Of a stretch of 64,000 bases of DNA, positions 36,693 to 45,212 are shown piece by piece. Numbering within the stretch: position 1 is the first letter of the stretch; each line of letters starts with the position of its first letter. The DNA is taken from assembly GCA_031288175.1 (NCBI GenBank), contig JAITRW010000040.1:145368-209367 (forward strand), given 5' to 3'. The notes under the pieces are model-generated. The model did not search any database. It saw nothing but the letters and a program-made list of their open reading frames with translations, and had not been told where the DNA came from. The translations under genes were made by a program, and so were the position numbers. The stretch is from Tannerellaceae bacterium. Lineage in GTDB: Bacteria; Bacteroidota; Bacteroidia; Bacteroidales; Tannerellaceae.

Positions 36693-37853
36693 TTGGAGGT
36701 AGCAGCCTTAGTATCCGGCGGCGTAGACAGTTCTGTAGCTGTCCACCTGCTTAAGGAGGCAGGGTATGAACCGGTTATCTTCTACATCCATATCGGAATG
36801 GAAGGGATGTCGGACGGAGGATGTCCCTCTGAAGAAGACGTCGAAATCAGTTCATACATAGCTCGTCGTTATGGATGTCGTTTTGAAACTGTTTCCCTTC
36901 ACAAAGAATATTGGGAAAAAGTGGTCGGCTACACGATTGATGCCGTCTGTAAGGGATTAACACCCAATCCTGATGTTCTCTGTAACCGTTACATTAAGTT
37001 TGGATGTTTTAATGAGCGATGGGGAAAGGACTTTGCGTATATTGCAACAGGACACTATGCTACCACGACAATTTATGATAGTCTTACCTGGCTCTCTACC
37101 GCCAAAGATCCTGTTAAAGATCAGACAGATTTTCTTGCTCAAATCACCCTTCCCCAACTCAGTAAATTGTTGTTTCCCGTCGGTAATTTGCTTAAAAGCG
37201 AGGTACGTGCATTAGCCACCTCTCACAAGTTACCAAGCGCACAGCGACCGGATAGCCAGGGAATCTGCTTCCTCGGCAAGATAAACTACAATCAATTTAT
37301 CGAACGATACTTAGGTACAAAGCAAGGTGACATCGTTGAGAAAGAAACAGGGAAGCGTCTCGGAAAGCACAATGGCTATTGGTTTCATACTATCGGACAA
37401 CGCAAAGGGTTAGGTCTAAGTGGAGGGCCGTGGTTCGTCGTACAAAAAGATGTATCTAATAATATTCTTTACGTTTCCAACGGGTATGATCTGGATGCAC
37501 AGTATAATAATACTTTCTTACTGCAAAATTTTCATTTTATCACCGCTAATCCTTGGATAGATATGACTTTCCCTCTCTACATTACTTTCAAAATACGTCA
37601 TACTCCAGATTTTACAATAGGGCGGCTTTCCCGTCAAGGCGATTATTATCGCATTGATTCCGCTGAACGTTTACAGGGTATCGCCCCTGGACAATATGGT
37701 GTTGTCTATGACAGTAGCTGTCGCCTTTGTATCGGGAGTGGTATGATCGTCCCCACCACAGAGAAAGAGCGTACTTTTGAAGGTATGAAGACTGAAAAAT
37801 ATGAGAACAAGAAAAAGAGCTTTTTGGCAAATCCTTTGCCGATGGATTTATAA
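36693..37853 (+). CDS. mnmA: tRNA-specific 2-thiouridylase
   Basis: Adds sulfur at position 2 of the wobble uridine in tRNAs for Lys, Glu and Gln. The PP-loop SGGVDSS is at residues 8-14, the catalytic C97 in NPDVLCNRY and the persulfide C192 in SQGICFLG. The start is a TTG at 36693: it gives the family N-terminus (MEVAALVSGGVDSS) and no upstream ATG fits between it and rplT. The last about 30 residues are Lys/Glu-rich and overlap the next gene by 53 bases. Confidence 0.92.
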   Translation: MEVAALVSGGVDSSVAVHLLKEAGYEPVIFYIHIGMEGMSDGGCPSEEDVEISSYIARRYGCRFETVSLHKEYWEKVVGYTIDAVCKGLTPNPDVLCNRYIKFGCFNERWGKDFAYIATGHYATTTIYDSLTWLSTAKDPVKDQTDFLAQITLPQLSKLLFPVGNLLKSEVRALATSHKLPSAQRPDSQGICFLGKINYNQFIERYLGTKQGDIVEKETGKRLGKHNGYWFHTIGQRKGLGLSGGPWFVVQKDVSNNILYVSNGYDLDAQYNNTFLLQNFHFITANPWIDMTFPLYITFKIRHTPDFTIGRLSRQGDYYRIDSAERLQGIAPGQYGVVYDSSCRLCIGSGMIVPTTEKERTFEGMKTEKYENKKKSFLANPLPMDL

Positions 37854-38370
37854 AAAAATAGGATGGACTTATGGCCCTTTGGAAGGTATTGAGACACCAA
37901 AGTGCGTTATTTGCGTAGCGCCTCATACAAGCAATTGGGATTTCATCATTGGGAAAATATTTTACACCTCTCTTGGTTGTAATGCCAGGTTTCTGATAAA
38001 GAAAGAGTGGTTTACGTTTCCTCTTAATTTAATATTCGGCCCATTGGGAGGAGTTCCGGTAAACAGGAGTAAAGCAGCTTTGGTGACAGATCAGGTAACA
38101 AAAGAGTTTTCCTCTCACAAGAAATTTCAAATTGCCATCACCCCCGAGGGAACACGTAAGCCGGTCAAAGAATGGAAACGAGGATTCTATTATATCGCAC
38201 AAGCGGCCTCTGTCCCTATCTTATTGATCTATATAGACTACACAAAAAAAGAAATCGGTGTGTGCGGTCTCTTTCATCCGACAGGTGACATTCGTAACGA
38301 TTTGCAAGTTATTCGTACACATTACAGAGGCTTTAACGGACGGTACAAGGAGAACTTCATAGATGTATGA
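37801..38370 (+). CDS. Acyltransferase of the PlsC type
   Basis: A small 1-acyl-glycerol-3-phosphate acyltransferase-like enzyme. The catalytic H(x4)D is H42-D47 (APHTSNWDF), and TPEGTRKP is the conserved substrate motif near residue 115. The length (189) is short but usual for this Bacteroidetes subgroup. The start lies inside the mnmA tail, and its own TGA overlaps the ATG of the next gene (ATGA). It may modify membrane lipids; the true acceptor is not known. Confidence 0.85.
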   Translation: MRTRKRAFWQILCRWIYKKIGWTYGPLEGIETPKCVICVAPHTSNWDFIIGKIFYTSLGCNARFLIKKEWFTFPLNLIFGPLGGVPVNRSKAALVTDQVTKEFSSHKKFQIAITPEGTRKPVKEWKRGFYYIAQAASVPILLIYIDYTKKEIGVCGLFHPTGDIRNDLQVIRTHYRGFNGRYKENFIDV

Positions 38371-39350
38371 GGGTATTAATTACAGGAGCAAGCGGCTTCA
38401 TTGGGGCATATTTGGTGGAGGAAGGTCTGCGGAGAGGTTATGAAGTTTGGGTGGCGGTACGTTCAACGAGTGATTTATCTCGTTTACCGAAAGGGAATAT
38501 CCATATCTTAGTAGACCTACCTTTCGACAAGGTCAACCAACTAACTGAGCGGTTAGCAACTATCCCAAAAGATTGGGATTATGTATTGCATAATGCCGGT
38601 GCGACGAAAGTGGTGGATAAGGAAGATTTTCTTCGCATAAACGCTTTGTATACAAAAAACTTCACCGAGGCTTTAGTAGCAGCAGGCCGATCTCCGAAAA
38701 AATTCCTTCTCATGAGTAGTTTAAGCAGTTACGGACGAAGCGATGAAAAAACTTTTCGACCCATCTGCATTTCCGATCCGCAACATCCCGAAAGTCTCTA
38801 TGGGCAAAGTAAATTAGCGGCGGAACGATACGTAGCCCTTGCCCCTTTTCCTTACGTGATACTACATCCGACAGGAGTATATGGGCCAGGTGATAAAGAT
38901 TACGCGCTTGCCTTGCAAAAGGTACGTAAAGGAATTGGATTTGCCGTCGGCATAAAGTCGCAGAAACTAACCTTTATCTACGTCAAAGATTTGGCGCGTA
39001 TTGCTTTCCTTGCACTTGAAAATAATAAAGCGCTGAACAAACGATATTTAGTAGCCGACGGAGACACTTACACCGACCGTACTTTTACCCATTTAATGCA
39101 ACAAGCTGTCGGACGTCGTTTCCTTATTTCGCTACGAATTCCTCTTCCGCTTGTCCGTCTTGCCTGCTTGTGTTCAGAACAGTTTGGAAGATTACGAAAT
39201 CAACCTATGACTCTTAATTCCGACAAGTATCTTATCCTTCGCCAGCGGAATTGGGTCTGCGATACTACACTTCTCCGCGACGAACTCGGTTTCGTACCCG
39301 AATATCCTCTTGAAAAAGGGCTTGCCGAAATAGTAACCCACAGTCAGTGA
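38367..39350 (+). CDS. NAD-dependent epimerase/dehydratase-family protein
   Basis: An extended short-chain dehydrogenase. The NAD-binding GASGFIGAYLVEEGLRRG is at residues 7-24 and the catalytic YGQSK (YxxxK) near residues 148-152. The substrate may be a nucleotide-sugar or another hydroxyl compound. The length (327) is normal. It overlaps the acyltransferase by 4 bases and converges on pyrH (7-base overlap of the ends), so it closes the translation operon. Confidence 0.85.
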   Translation: MRVLITGASGFIGAYLVEEGLRRGYEVWVAVRSTSDLSRLPKGNIHILVDLPFDKVNQLTERLATIPKDWDYVLHNAGATKVVDKEDFLRINALYTKNFTEALVAAGRSPKKFLLMSSLSSYGRSDEKTFRPICISDPQHPESLYGQSKLAAERYVALAPFPYVILHPTGVYGPGDKDYALALQKVRKGIGFAVGIKSQKLTFIYVKDLARIAFLALENNKALNKRYLVADGDTYTDRTFTHLMQQAVGRRFLISLRIPLPLVRLACLCSEQFGRLRNQPMTLNSDKYLILRQRNWVCDTTLLRDELGFVPEYPLEKGLAEIVTHSQ

Positions 39351-40048
39351 ACGAAAGTGCCGATAGGTTGTCCTGTAACTACCTTCAAAAGGTTACCCGG
39401 AACATCCATATCGAACACTATAATAGGAAATTTATTCTCTTTACAAAGAGTAGTAGCCGTTAAGTCCATTACTCGAAGGTTCTGACGGTATATTTCATCG
39501 AATGTGATGTCGGCAAATTTGACAGCGGACGGATCTTTTTCAGGATCGGCTGTATACACTCCATCAACACGTGTCCCTTTAAGCATCACATTGGCCTCTA
39601 TCTCTATACCACGCAATGCCGCACCGGTATCGGTAGAAAAAAGGGGATTGCCCGTTCCTCCCCCAAAGACGACAACGTGTCCTTGTTCCAGTCGCTCTAT
39701 AGCCCTTGACTTAGAATAAAACTCACCAATCGGCTCCATACGAACTGCCGTGAAAAGATCGTTCTTGACACCAATGGCAGTCAAGGCAGAACTTAGTGCT
39801 AAACTGTTAATCACAGTTGCCAACATTCCCATCTGGTCACCCTTAATACGATCAAAGCCTTGTACAGCACCGCCAATCCCTCGGAAAATATTCCCTCCAC
39901 CGATAACGACGGCAAGTTGTATCCCCAGATGAACGGTATCTTTTATCTGGGCGGCATAGCCGTTCAGACGGACGGCATCAATACCATATCCCTTACCGGA
40001 GGCAAGTGATTCGCCACTCAATTTTAATAAAATACGTTTATATGACAT
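39344..40048 (-). CDS. pyrH: UMP kinase
   Basis: Phosphorylates UMP to UDP with ATP. Amino acid kinase fold with ILLKLSGESLASGKGYGID at the N-terminus, VIGGGNIFRG as the glycine-rich loop, and FGGGTGNPLFSTDTGAALRG near the middle. It is a hexameric bacterial type, 234 residues long, cytosolic. In Bacteroidales it commonly stands near other housekeeping genes; here xth lies 17 bases upstream on the same strand. Confidence 0.95.
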   Translation of the reverse strand: MSYKRILLKLSGESLASGKGYGIDAVRLNGYAAQIKDTVHLGIQLAVVIGGGNIFRGIGGAVQGFDRIKGDQMGMLATVINSLALSSALTAIGVKNDLFTAVRMEPIGEFYSKSRAIERLEQGHVVVFGGGTGNPLFSTDTGAALRGIEIEANVMLKGTRVDGVYTADPEKDPSAVKFADITFDEIYRQNLRVMDLTATTLCKENKFPIIVFDMDVPGNLLKVVTGQPIGTFVH

Positions 40049-40065
40049 GTTGTTATAAATCTATA

Positions 40066-40842
40066 TTAGTGATTCCGTGTCTCTTCCAAAGTAAGGGTGA
40101 CAGGACAATGATCGGAATGCGTTATCTCGCCAAGGATAGAAGCTTCGCGAACAAGGGAACGCAAAGAATCACCGACCATACAGTAGTCAAGACGCCATCC
40201 TTTATTTTTGGCTCGTGCATAGCTACGGAAACTCCACCAACTATATTCTTGCCGTTCAGGATATAAGTACCGAAAAGTATCCACAAAACCGGCATCAAGA
40301 AAACGACTCATCCATTGGCGTTCTTCAGGAAGAAAACCACTAGAGTTTGCATTGCCGATAGGGTCATGAATATCTATATTCTCATGACAAATATTGTAAT
40401 CGCCACAGATTATCAAATTGGGACGTTCCTTGCGGAGATCGGTGACATAAGCCAGAAAATCTTCCAGCCACCGTATTTTAAAAGCTTGACGTTCATCGCC
40501 ACTTGTACCGGAAGGATGATAAACGCTGACTACCGACACTTCTCCGAAATCCGCACGTAGAAACCGACCTTCGTCATCATAGCAAGGGATCCCCATCCCA
40601 TACACGACCTTGTCGGGCGAACACCGGCTAAGGATAGCGACGCCACTATATCCTTTCTTTTTTGCACAAAAAAAATGCGATTCGTACCCGATTTCCTGAA
40701 AAGGTAGCACCGGATATTGGGCGTCTTGTAATTTTGTTTCTTGAAGACATAAGAAATCAGGACCCTCTCCCGAGAGCCATTCGACCAAACCTTTCCTTAC
40801 GGCGGAACGTAATCCGTTTACATTATAGGAGAAAATCTTCAA
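40066..40842 (-). CDS. xth: Exodeoxyribonuclease III
   Basis: AP endonuclease and 3'-5' exonuclease of base excision repair. Motifs KIFSYNVNGLRSAVRKGLVEW, LCLQETKLQD, VVSVYHPSG, ICGDYNICHENIDIHDP and the terminal SDHCPVTLTLE carry the metal ligands and the catalytic D-H pair. The length (258) is normal. It is followed by pyrH and preceded by a small membrane protein gene 18 bases upstream. Confidence 0.94.
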   Translation of the reverse strand: MKIFSYNVNGLRSAVRKGLVEWLSGEGPDFLCLQETKLQDAQYPVLPFQEIGYESHFFCAKKKGYSGVAILSRCSPDKVVYGMGIPCYDDEGRFLRADFGEVSVVSVYHPSGTSGDERQAFKIRWLEDFLAYVTDLRKERPNLIICGDYNICHENIDIHDPIGNANSSGFLPEERQWMSRFLDAGFVDTFRYLYPERQEYSWWSFRSYARAKNKGWRLDYCMVGDSLRSLVREASILGEITHSDHCPVTLTLEETRNH

Positions 40843-40860
40843 ACCTGAAAGAATGGAATG

Positions 40861-41031
40861 TTATTCTACCTTCTTATTTAAGACAATATGCAACACATAC
40901 CCTGCGATGACGATGAACAGTCCAATGGCAAGAATACCATTAGTCAATGCTCCGCCGATATACGTCCCCGCCATGAGGATAATGCCAATGAGAAGAAGAA
41001 TAACACCAATATTTTTTACTAACGCGCTCAT
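40861..41031 (-). CDS. Small membrane protein, 56 residues
   Basis: A short protein (MSALVKNIGVILLLIGIILM ... LFIVIAGYVLHIVL, ending NKKVE) with two transmembrane helices and a Gly/Thr turn between them. The start ATG ends at 41031; the stop TAA is at 40861-40863. It lies 18 bases upstream of xth on the same strand. Small two-helix proteins of this kind are common in Bacteroidetes, but the function is unknown. Confidence 0.75.
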   Translation of the reverse strand: MSALVKNIGVILLLIGIILMAGTYIGGALTNGILAIGLFIVIAGYVLHIVLNKKVE

Positions 41032-41142
41032 GATAAAACCTGTACTTAAAGTGTGTAATCCATCCTTACAAAGGAAAGAAGATTACGTGAGAATCAAAAT
41101 ATTTTAGGGAACAAAAATGGAACAATAGCGGATATTTGCCTC

Positions 41143-41150
41143 TACCTTTG
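41143..41150 (+). promoter_or_regulatory. Possible -7 element for aroK
   Basis: TACCTTTG eight bases before the ATG at 41158. Transcription from it would begin near that ATG, which favours the second ATG at 41176 as the translation start. Confidence 0.45.
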
Positions 41151-41175
41151 TATACTAATGAACGTAACGGTGAGA

Positions 41176-41715
41176 ATGAAACGCATTTTCTTGGTGGGAT
41201 ACATGGGAGTGGGAAAAACTACCATAGGGCAAGTGCTTGCGCAACGGATAGTTTTTTCTTTCATAGATCTGGACAAATACATAGAGGGACGATATGGTAT
41301 GACCATTTCCCTTCTCTTTAAAGAGAAAGGAGAGGAGGCTTTTCGCGAAATCGAACGGCAGATGTTGTTGGAAGTATCCTCTTTCGAGGATGTTGTCATT
41401 TCAACCGGCGGAGGTACCCCTTGTTACCATAGTAATATGGAAAACATGAAAAAGACAGGGATAACCATCTACTTGCGGGCATCCACAGAAGAATTAGCAC
41501 GACGAATTGAAACAAGCTGCAATATCAGACCGATATTAGCCGGTCGGAGAGGAGAAGAGCTAAGGGAATTTATTCGTAACAGCCTGCAACAACGGGAAAT
41601 GTTCTATAATCAAGCCTCTCTCGCATGGAACGTACCGAGTTTAGAGACAAATGCAGATATACAGCAGGTAGCTTCTTCGCTTGCAGACGAACTTCACAGG
41701 ACGGTAGAGAAATAA
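41176..41715 (+). CDS. aroK: Shikimate kinase
   Basis: Phosphorylates shikimate in aromatic amino acid synthesis. The P-loop GYMGVGKTT, the shikimate-binding FIDLDKYIEGR, STGGGTPCY and the lid-side NIRPILAGRRGEE are all present. I use the ATG at 41176 (MKRIFLVGYMG), preceded by GGTGAG and giving the usual N-terminus; an ATG at 41158 adds six codons but would leave almost no untranslated leader. The end overlaps yraN (convergent) by 22 bases. Confidence 0.92.
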   Translation: MKRIFLVGYMGVGKTTIGQVLAQRIVFSFIDLDKYIEGRYGMTISLLFKEKGEEAFREIERQMLLEVSSFEDVVISTGGGTPCYHSNMENMKKTGITIYLRASTEELARRIETSCNIRPILAGRRGEELREFIRNSLQQREMFYNQASLAWNVPSLETNADIQQVASSLADELHRTVEK

Positions 41716-42065
41716 GCATCTTCGATGTGTTCAATATCAACACCTCCTTTGCCATCGGTAACAATGGTGACGATATCGAAGCGTACGGGGTAAACTTTTT
41801 CCAAATGCTGTGCATAACTATCTGCCGCCGCTGTGAGCCGACAGATCTTTTTCCGATCAATAGCCCCTTCCGGATTGACGAGGTATCCTTTGGAGCGCGT
41901 TTTCACCTCCACGATAACGAGTGTTTCCTCATTAAGAGCTACAATGTCCAGTTCAAAGTTGTGCCAACGCCAATTAGCATCCAATATCCTGTATCCTTTC
42001 CTGGCGAGAAAAACTTGTGCCATACGTTCCCCCTCGCGTCCAATCACTGTTTTGGATTTCATCAT
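41694..42065 (-). CDS. yraN: YraN-family (UPF0102) endonuclease-like protein
   Basis: A 123-residue protein with a restriction endonuclease-like fold. The family core is GREGERMAQVFLARKGY, NFELDIVALNEETLVIVEVKTRS, the (E)...D...EVK metal site. The cellular role is not well established; genetic context in many bacteria links it to DNA processing. Its ATG overlaps the preceding permease gene (4 bases on the operon's side), so it is downstream of LptF/LptG by coupling. Confidence 0.92.
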   Translation of the reverse strand: MMKSKTVIGREGERMAQVFLARKGYRILDANWRWHNFELDIVALNEETLVIVEVKTRSKGYLVNPEGAIDRKKICRLTAAADSYAQHLEKVYPVRFDIVTIVTDGKGGVDIEHIEDAYFSTVL

Positions 42066-43927
42066 TTAGGAAAAAGCGAGAGAAGTTCATTCGTTACCTG
42101 CCGGACAGTCCTAAGGTCTTGTCGTAGATAACGGCGACGATAAACAAAAAAGATATAAAGCGGGAGTGAAACCGGCAGGAGTAGAGCAAAGATACGTCCG
42201 GTCACAGATCGCCGGAAAACTGGATGACTGTAACCTGTCAACACAGGGAAGTCCATCAGCTTATTCAAAATAAGGACACGATCTGAATTGCGGAGTATTT
42301 CGATAAGCTCTTCCATTTCAACGGAAATAGCTGTAACTCCGTGATCATTTCCTTTTTGCTCCCAAAAATGGAAAAAGGGCGGGAAAAGACAGTAAATATC
42401 CGCACAAGAACGGCAAGCCTCAGAGAAAGCAACAAGTCTCCTAGAAAGAGCCTCGTAATCAGGAGGGTAGATAACAACCTCTTTACGTTCAATTTTACGG
42501 AAAGTGCGGTGACCACCTAAACGTTTAAAGACGCCGAGGTAAGTTTCTATATTAATGATAACGGAATCTCTGACTGCTTTCCAGGTAAGGAACGTTCCGA
42601 AAACCGCTAAGGCAGTTGCTGAAAGCCACATCCCCTGCCATACAGGCCAGATACCATTCCTTGCCATTTTCAACCCAACGTTATCAAGGATATAGTAGAA
42701 GATAAACAGGAATATGGAGAGGATTACAGGGAGGCCCAATCCCCCTTTTCGGATGATAGCGCCCAAGGGAGCGCCGATGAAGAAAAAAAGCAAACAGGCG
42801 ACGGATACTGTAAACTTCTTATGCCATTCCGTGAAGTAACGCCGTACGCGTGCCGATTCATCAGAAAAAGACAACACACGCAAAGCATTTTGGTCTTTGA
42901 TATCGCGAGCAACATTGCGGGCACGTATAAGGACATCTTTATAAGGAGTGACGCCTGAACAGATTAGACTGTCAAAGGGAATAACCTGTTTGCCTACCGC
43001 CTCTAAGAGGCTATCCTTTGTAAGTGTCTTCCTATAAGAAGCCGCCGTTAACGCACGGGCATTTACTTCCCTGACACTATCAAGGCTTGCCGTCATGGAG
43101 TTGATAGACAGCTGGAGTTGATAAAGATTCTTCCCCATATATTCGTTTTGGAGGAAAGAATCATCAATGCGTGTAAAATTAGCATCGAAGTCTATGAGGA
43201 TTTCCTTTGAACCGAAAGTTTCGCGACGATAAGGCACAGAAGCCGGATGAAGTCGGTTACGGGGATTCTCCTGGCGGAGGTTTTCAAACGATTCTCCAGT
43301 ATAGAGCGTAAGGATTAGAAACTTTTTATCTACCGACATTTTCAGACGGCCTGAATCCGCCACGATCACCCTTGCATTATTGAATCCTCCCGAGTAGTCG
43401 TATATCATCATATCCATCAGGAGACCATCTTTATTTTTTTCTTTTACATAAAGATTAAAGCCCGTGATTTCACCATAGAATGCCCCTTGGGGAATATCCA
43501 GTTCAGGCGATTTCTGACGTACCGAAAAAAGTAACCCCCACAGTTTTACCTGCGCCACCGGAAGGACATTATTTTGAAAGAAAAAGGCCCCCACACTGAT
43601 ACATGTCACCAATATTATCAGTGGCCGCATGATACGGAGCAGCGAAACCCCCGCCGACTTCATAGCCAGCAGTTCCAATCTCTCCCCAAGGTTTCCAAAC
43701 GTCATCAACGACGCCAACAGGATAGACAGCGGAAGGGCCATTGGCACTAAGAACAGCGCTGCATAGAAGAACAATTCCACCAATACCGATAACTCCAGGC
43801 CTTTCCCTACCATATCGTCGATGTATCGCCAGATAAACTGCATCAAGACGATGAATAGGCATATGCCAAATGTCATCACAAAAACCGGAAGGAACGTTTG
43901 GAGAACAAAGGTGTATAACCGCTTCAT
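42062..43927 (-). CDS. LptF/LptG-family LPS export permease
   Basis: Inner-membrane permease of the lipopolysaccharide transporter. Three N-terminal membrane helices (up to about residue 110), a large periplasmic beta region (about 120-370), then three more helices including FSVACLLFFFIGAPLGAIIRKGGLGLP. At 621 residues it is longer than the proteobacterial proteins because of about 180 extra C-terminal residues, as is common in Bacteroidetes. One further helix lies near the end. It cannot be assigned to LptF or LptG from sequence alone. Confidence 0.88.
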   Translation of the reverse strand: MKRLYTFVLQTFLPVFVMTFGICLFIVLMQFIWRYIDDMVGKGLELSVLVELFFYAALFLVPMALPLSILLASLMTFGNLGERLELLAMKSAGVSLLRIMRPLIILVTCISVGAFFFQNNVLPVAQVKLWGLLFSVRQKSPELDIPQGAFYGEITGFNLYVKEKNKDGLLMDMMIYDYSGGFNNARVIVADSGRLKMSVDKKFLILTLYTGESFENLRQENPRNRLHPASVPYRRETFGSKEILIDFDANFTRIDDSFLQNEYMGKNLYQLQLSINSMTASLDSVREVNARALTAASYRKTLTKDSLLEAVGKQVIPFDSLICSGVTPYKDVLIRARNVARDIKDQNALRVLSFSDESARVRRYFTEWHKKFTVSVACLLFFFIGAPLGAIIRKGGLGLPVILSIFLFIFYYILDNVGLKMARNGIWPVWQGMWLSATALAVFGTFLTWKAVRDSVIINIETYLGVFKRLGGHRTFRKIERKEVVIYPPDYEALSRRLVAFSEACRSCADIYCLFPPFFHFWEQKGNDHGVTAISVEMEELIEILRNSDRVLILNKLMDFPVLTGYSHPVFRRSVTGRIFALLLPVSLPLYIFFVYRRRYLRQDLRTVRQVTNELLSLFPK

Positions 43928-43963
43928 ACCGCAAAATAAACAAAACCTATCTACCTTGCGCCC

Positions 43964-45124
43964 ATGTTACACACACAGAATATACAAAATATACCCTCCC
44001 CCTGCTATGTACTGGAGGAAACCAAATTCAGAGATAACCTCTCGCTCATCAAACACGTGGCTTTTTCCGCGGGAGTAGAAATTATTTTAGCCTTCAAAGC
44101 CTTCTCTCTCTGGAAGACCTTTCCTCTTGTCAAAGAATACATCTCCCAATCTACTGCCAGTTCTCCCTGGGAAGCGCGATTAGCCTGGGAAGAGATGAAA
44201 GCCCCTGCCTATACTTACGCCCCTGCCTATACCGAAAAGGACATTCAAGAGATTTTACTCTTCAGCAGTCACATCACCTTCAATTCTCTCACACAGTTTC
44301 ACCGTTTCTATCCCCTCTTACAAGCTTCGGGAAAAAAGATCTCCTGTGGACTTCGTATCAATCCCCAATATTCCCCCGTAGGTACGGCTTTATATAATCC
44401 CGCCATACAAGGTTCACGTCTCGGCATAGTCCATGATCAGCTTCCCGATCCACTTCCTGAGGGAGTCGAAGGTCTCCACTTTCATGTCCTTTGTGAATCC
44501 AATTCTTACGACCTTGAGAACACCTTCTCTGTCGTAGAACAGCGTTTCGGTAATTATCTCCCCCATATCAAATGGCTTAATATAGGCGGCGGACATCTCA
44601 TTACACATAAAGATTATGACGTCAAGCACCTCATTTCCCTCCTTCGTACCTTCAAAGCCCGTTACCCTCACCTGAGACTAATCCTTGAACCCGGAAGTGC
44701 CTTCGCCTGGCAAGCCGGCTTTCTGCTTACTACTGTAATTGACATCGTCAAAAACGATGGTATACACACCGCTATTATCAACGCCTCCTTCACCTGTCAC
44801 ATGCCCGACTGCCTCGAAATGCCCTATCAACCTAACATTCGCGGCAGCATTCCTTCATACTCCAACGTCACCCTTCCCAATTGTTACCGTATCGGAGGAA
44901 ATAGTTGCCTGGCCGGTGACTTCATCCGAGAACCTTATTGCTTCGACCATCCCTTACAACCCGGAGACACACTCATTTTTGAAGATATGCTCCATTACAC
45001 TACCGTGAAGACCACCTTTTTCAACGGTATCCGACACCCTGCCATCGCCCTGCTTACAAAAGAAGATAAACTTGAAATCCTCCGCACTTTCTCATACCAG
45101 GATTACTTATACCACATGAACTGA
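43964..45124 (+). CDS. nspC: Carboxynorspermidine decarboxylase
   Basis: PLP enzyme that removes CO2 from carboxyspermidine or carboxynorspermidine to make the polyamine. The PLP lysine is K45 in ILAFKAFSLW. Other family sites are ISCGLRINPQYS, HFHVLCESN, LNIGGGH, LEPGSAFAW and the active-site NASFTCHMPDCLEMPY. The length (386) is normal. It is divergent from the LPS permease and leads into the debranching enzyme gene 88 bases later. No partner dehydrogenase is in this window. Confidence 0.94.
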   Translation: MLHTQNIQNIPSPCYVLEETKFRDNLSLIKHVAFSAGVEIILAFKAFSLWKTFPLVKEYISQSTASSPWEARLAWEEMKAPAYTYAPAYTEKDIQEILLFSSHITFNSLTQFHRFYPLLQASGKKISCGLRINPQYSPVGTALYNPAIQGSRLGIVHDQLPDPLPEGVEGLHFHVLCESNSYDLENTFSVVEQRFGNYLPHIKWLNIGGGHLITHKDYDVKHLISLLRTFKARYPHLRLILEPGSAFAWQAGFLLTTVIDIVKNDGIHTAIINASFTCHMPDCLEMPYQPNIRGSIPSYSNVTLPNCYRIGGNSCLAGDFIREPYCFDHPLQPGDTLIFEDMLHYTTVKTTFFNGIRHPAIALLTKEDKLEILRTFSYQDYLYHMN

Positions 45125-45212
45125 CCTGTTCACGCTCTACACGGACGATCTGTCGGAATACACTTGTCCATTTAATGGTACATTTGTCCCTATCATCAAA
45201 AAAGAAAATCCC

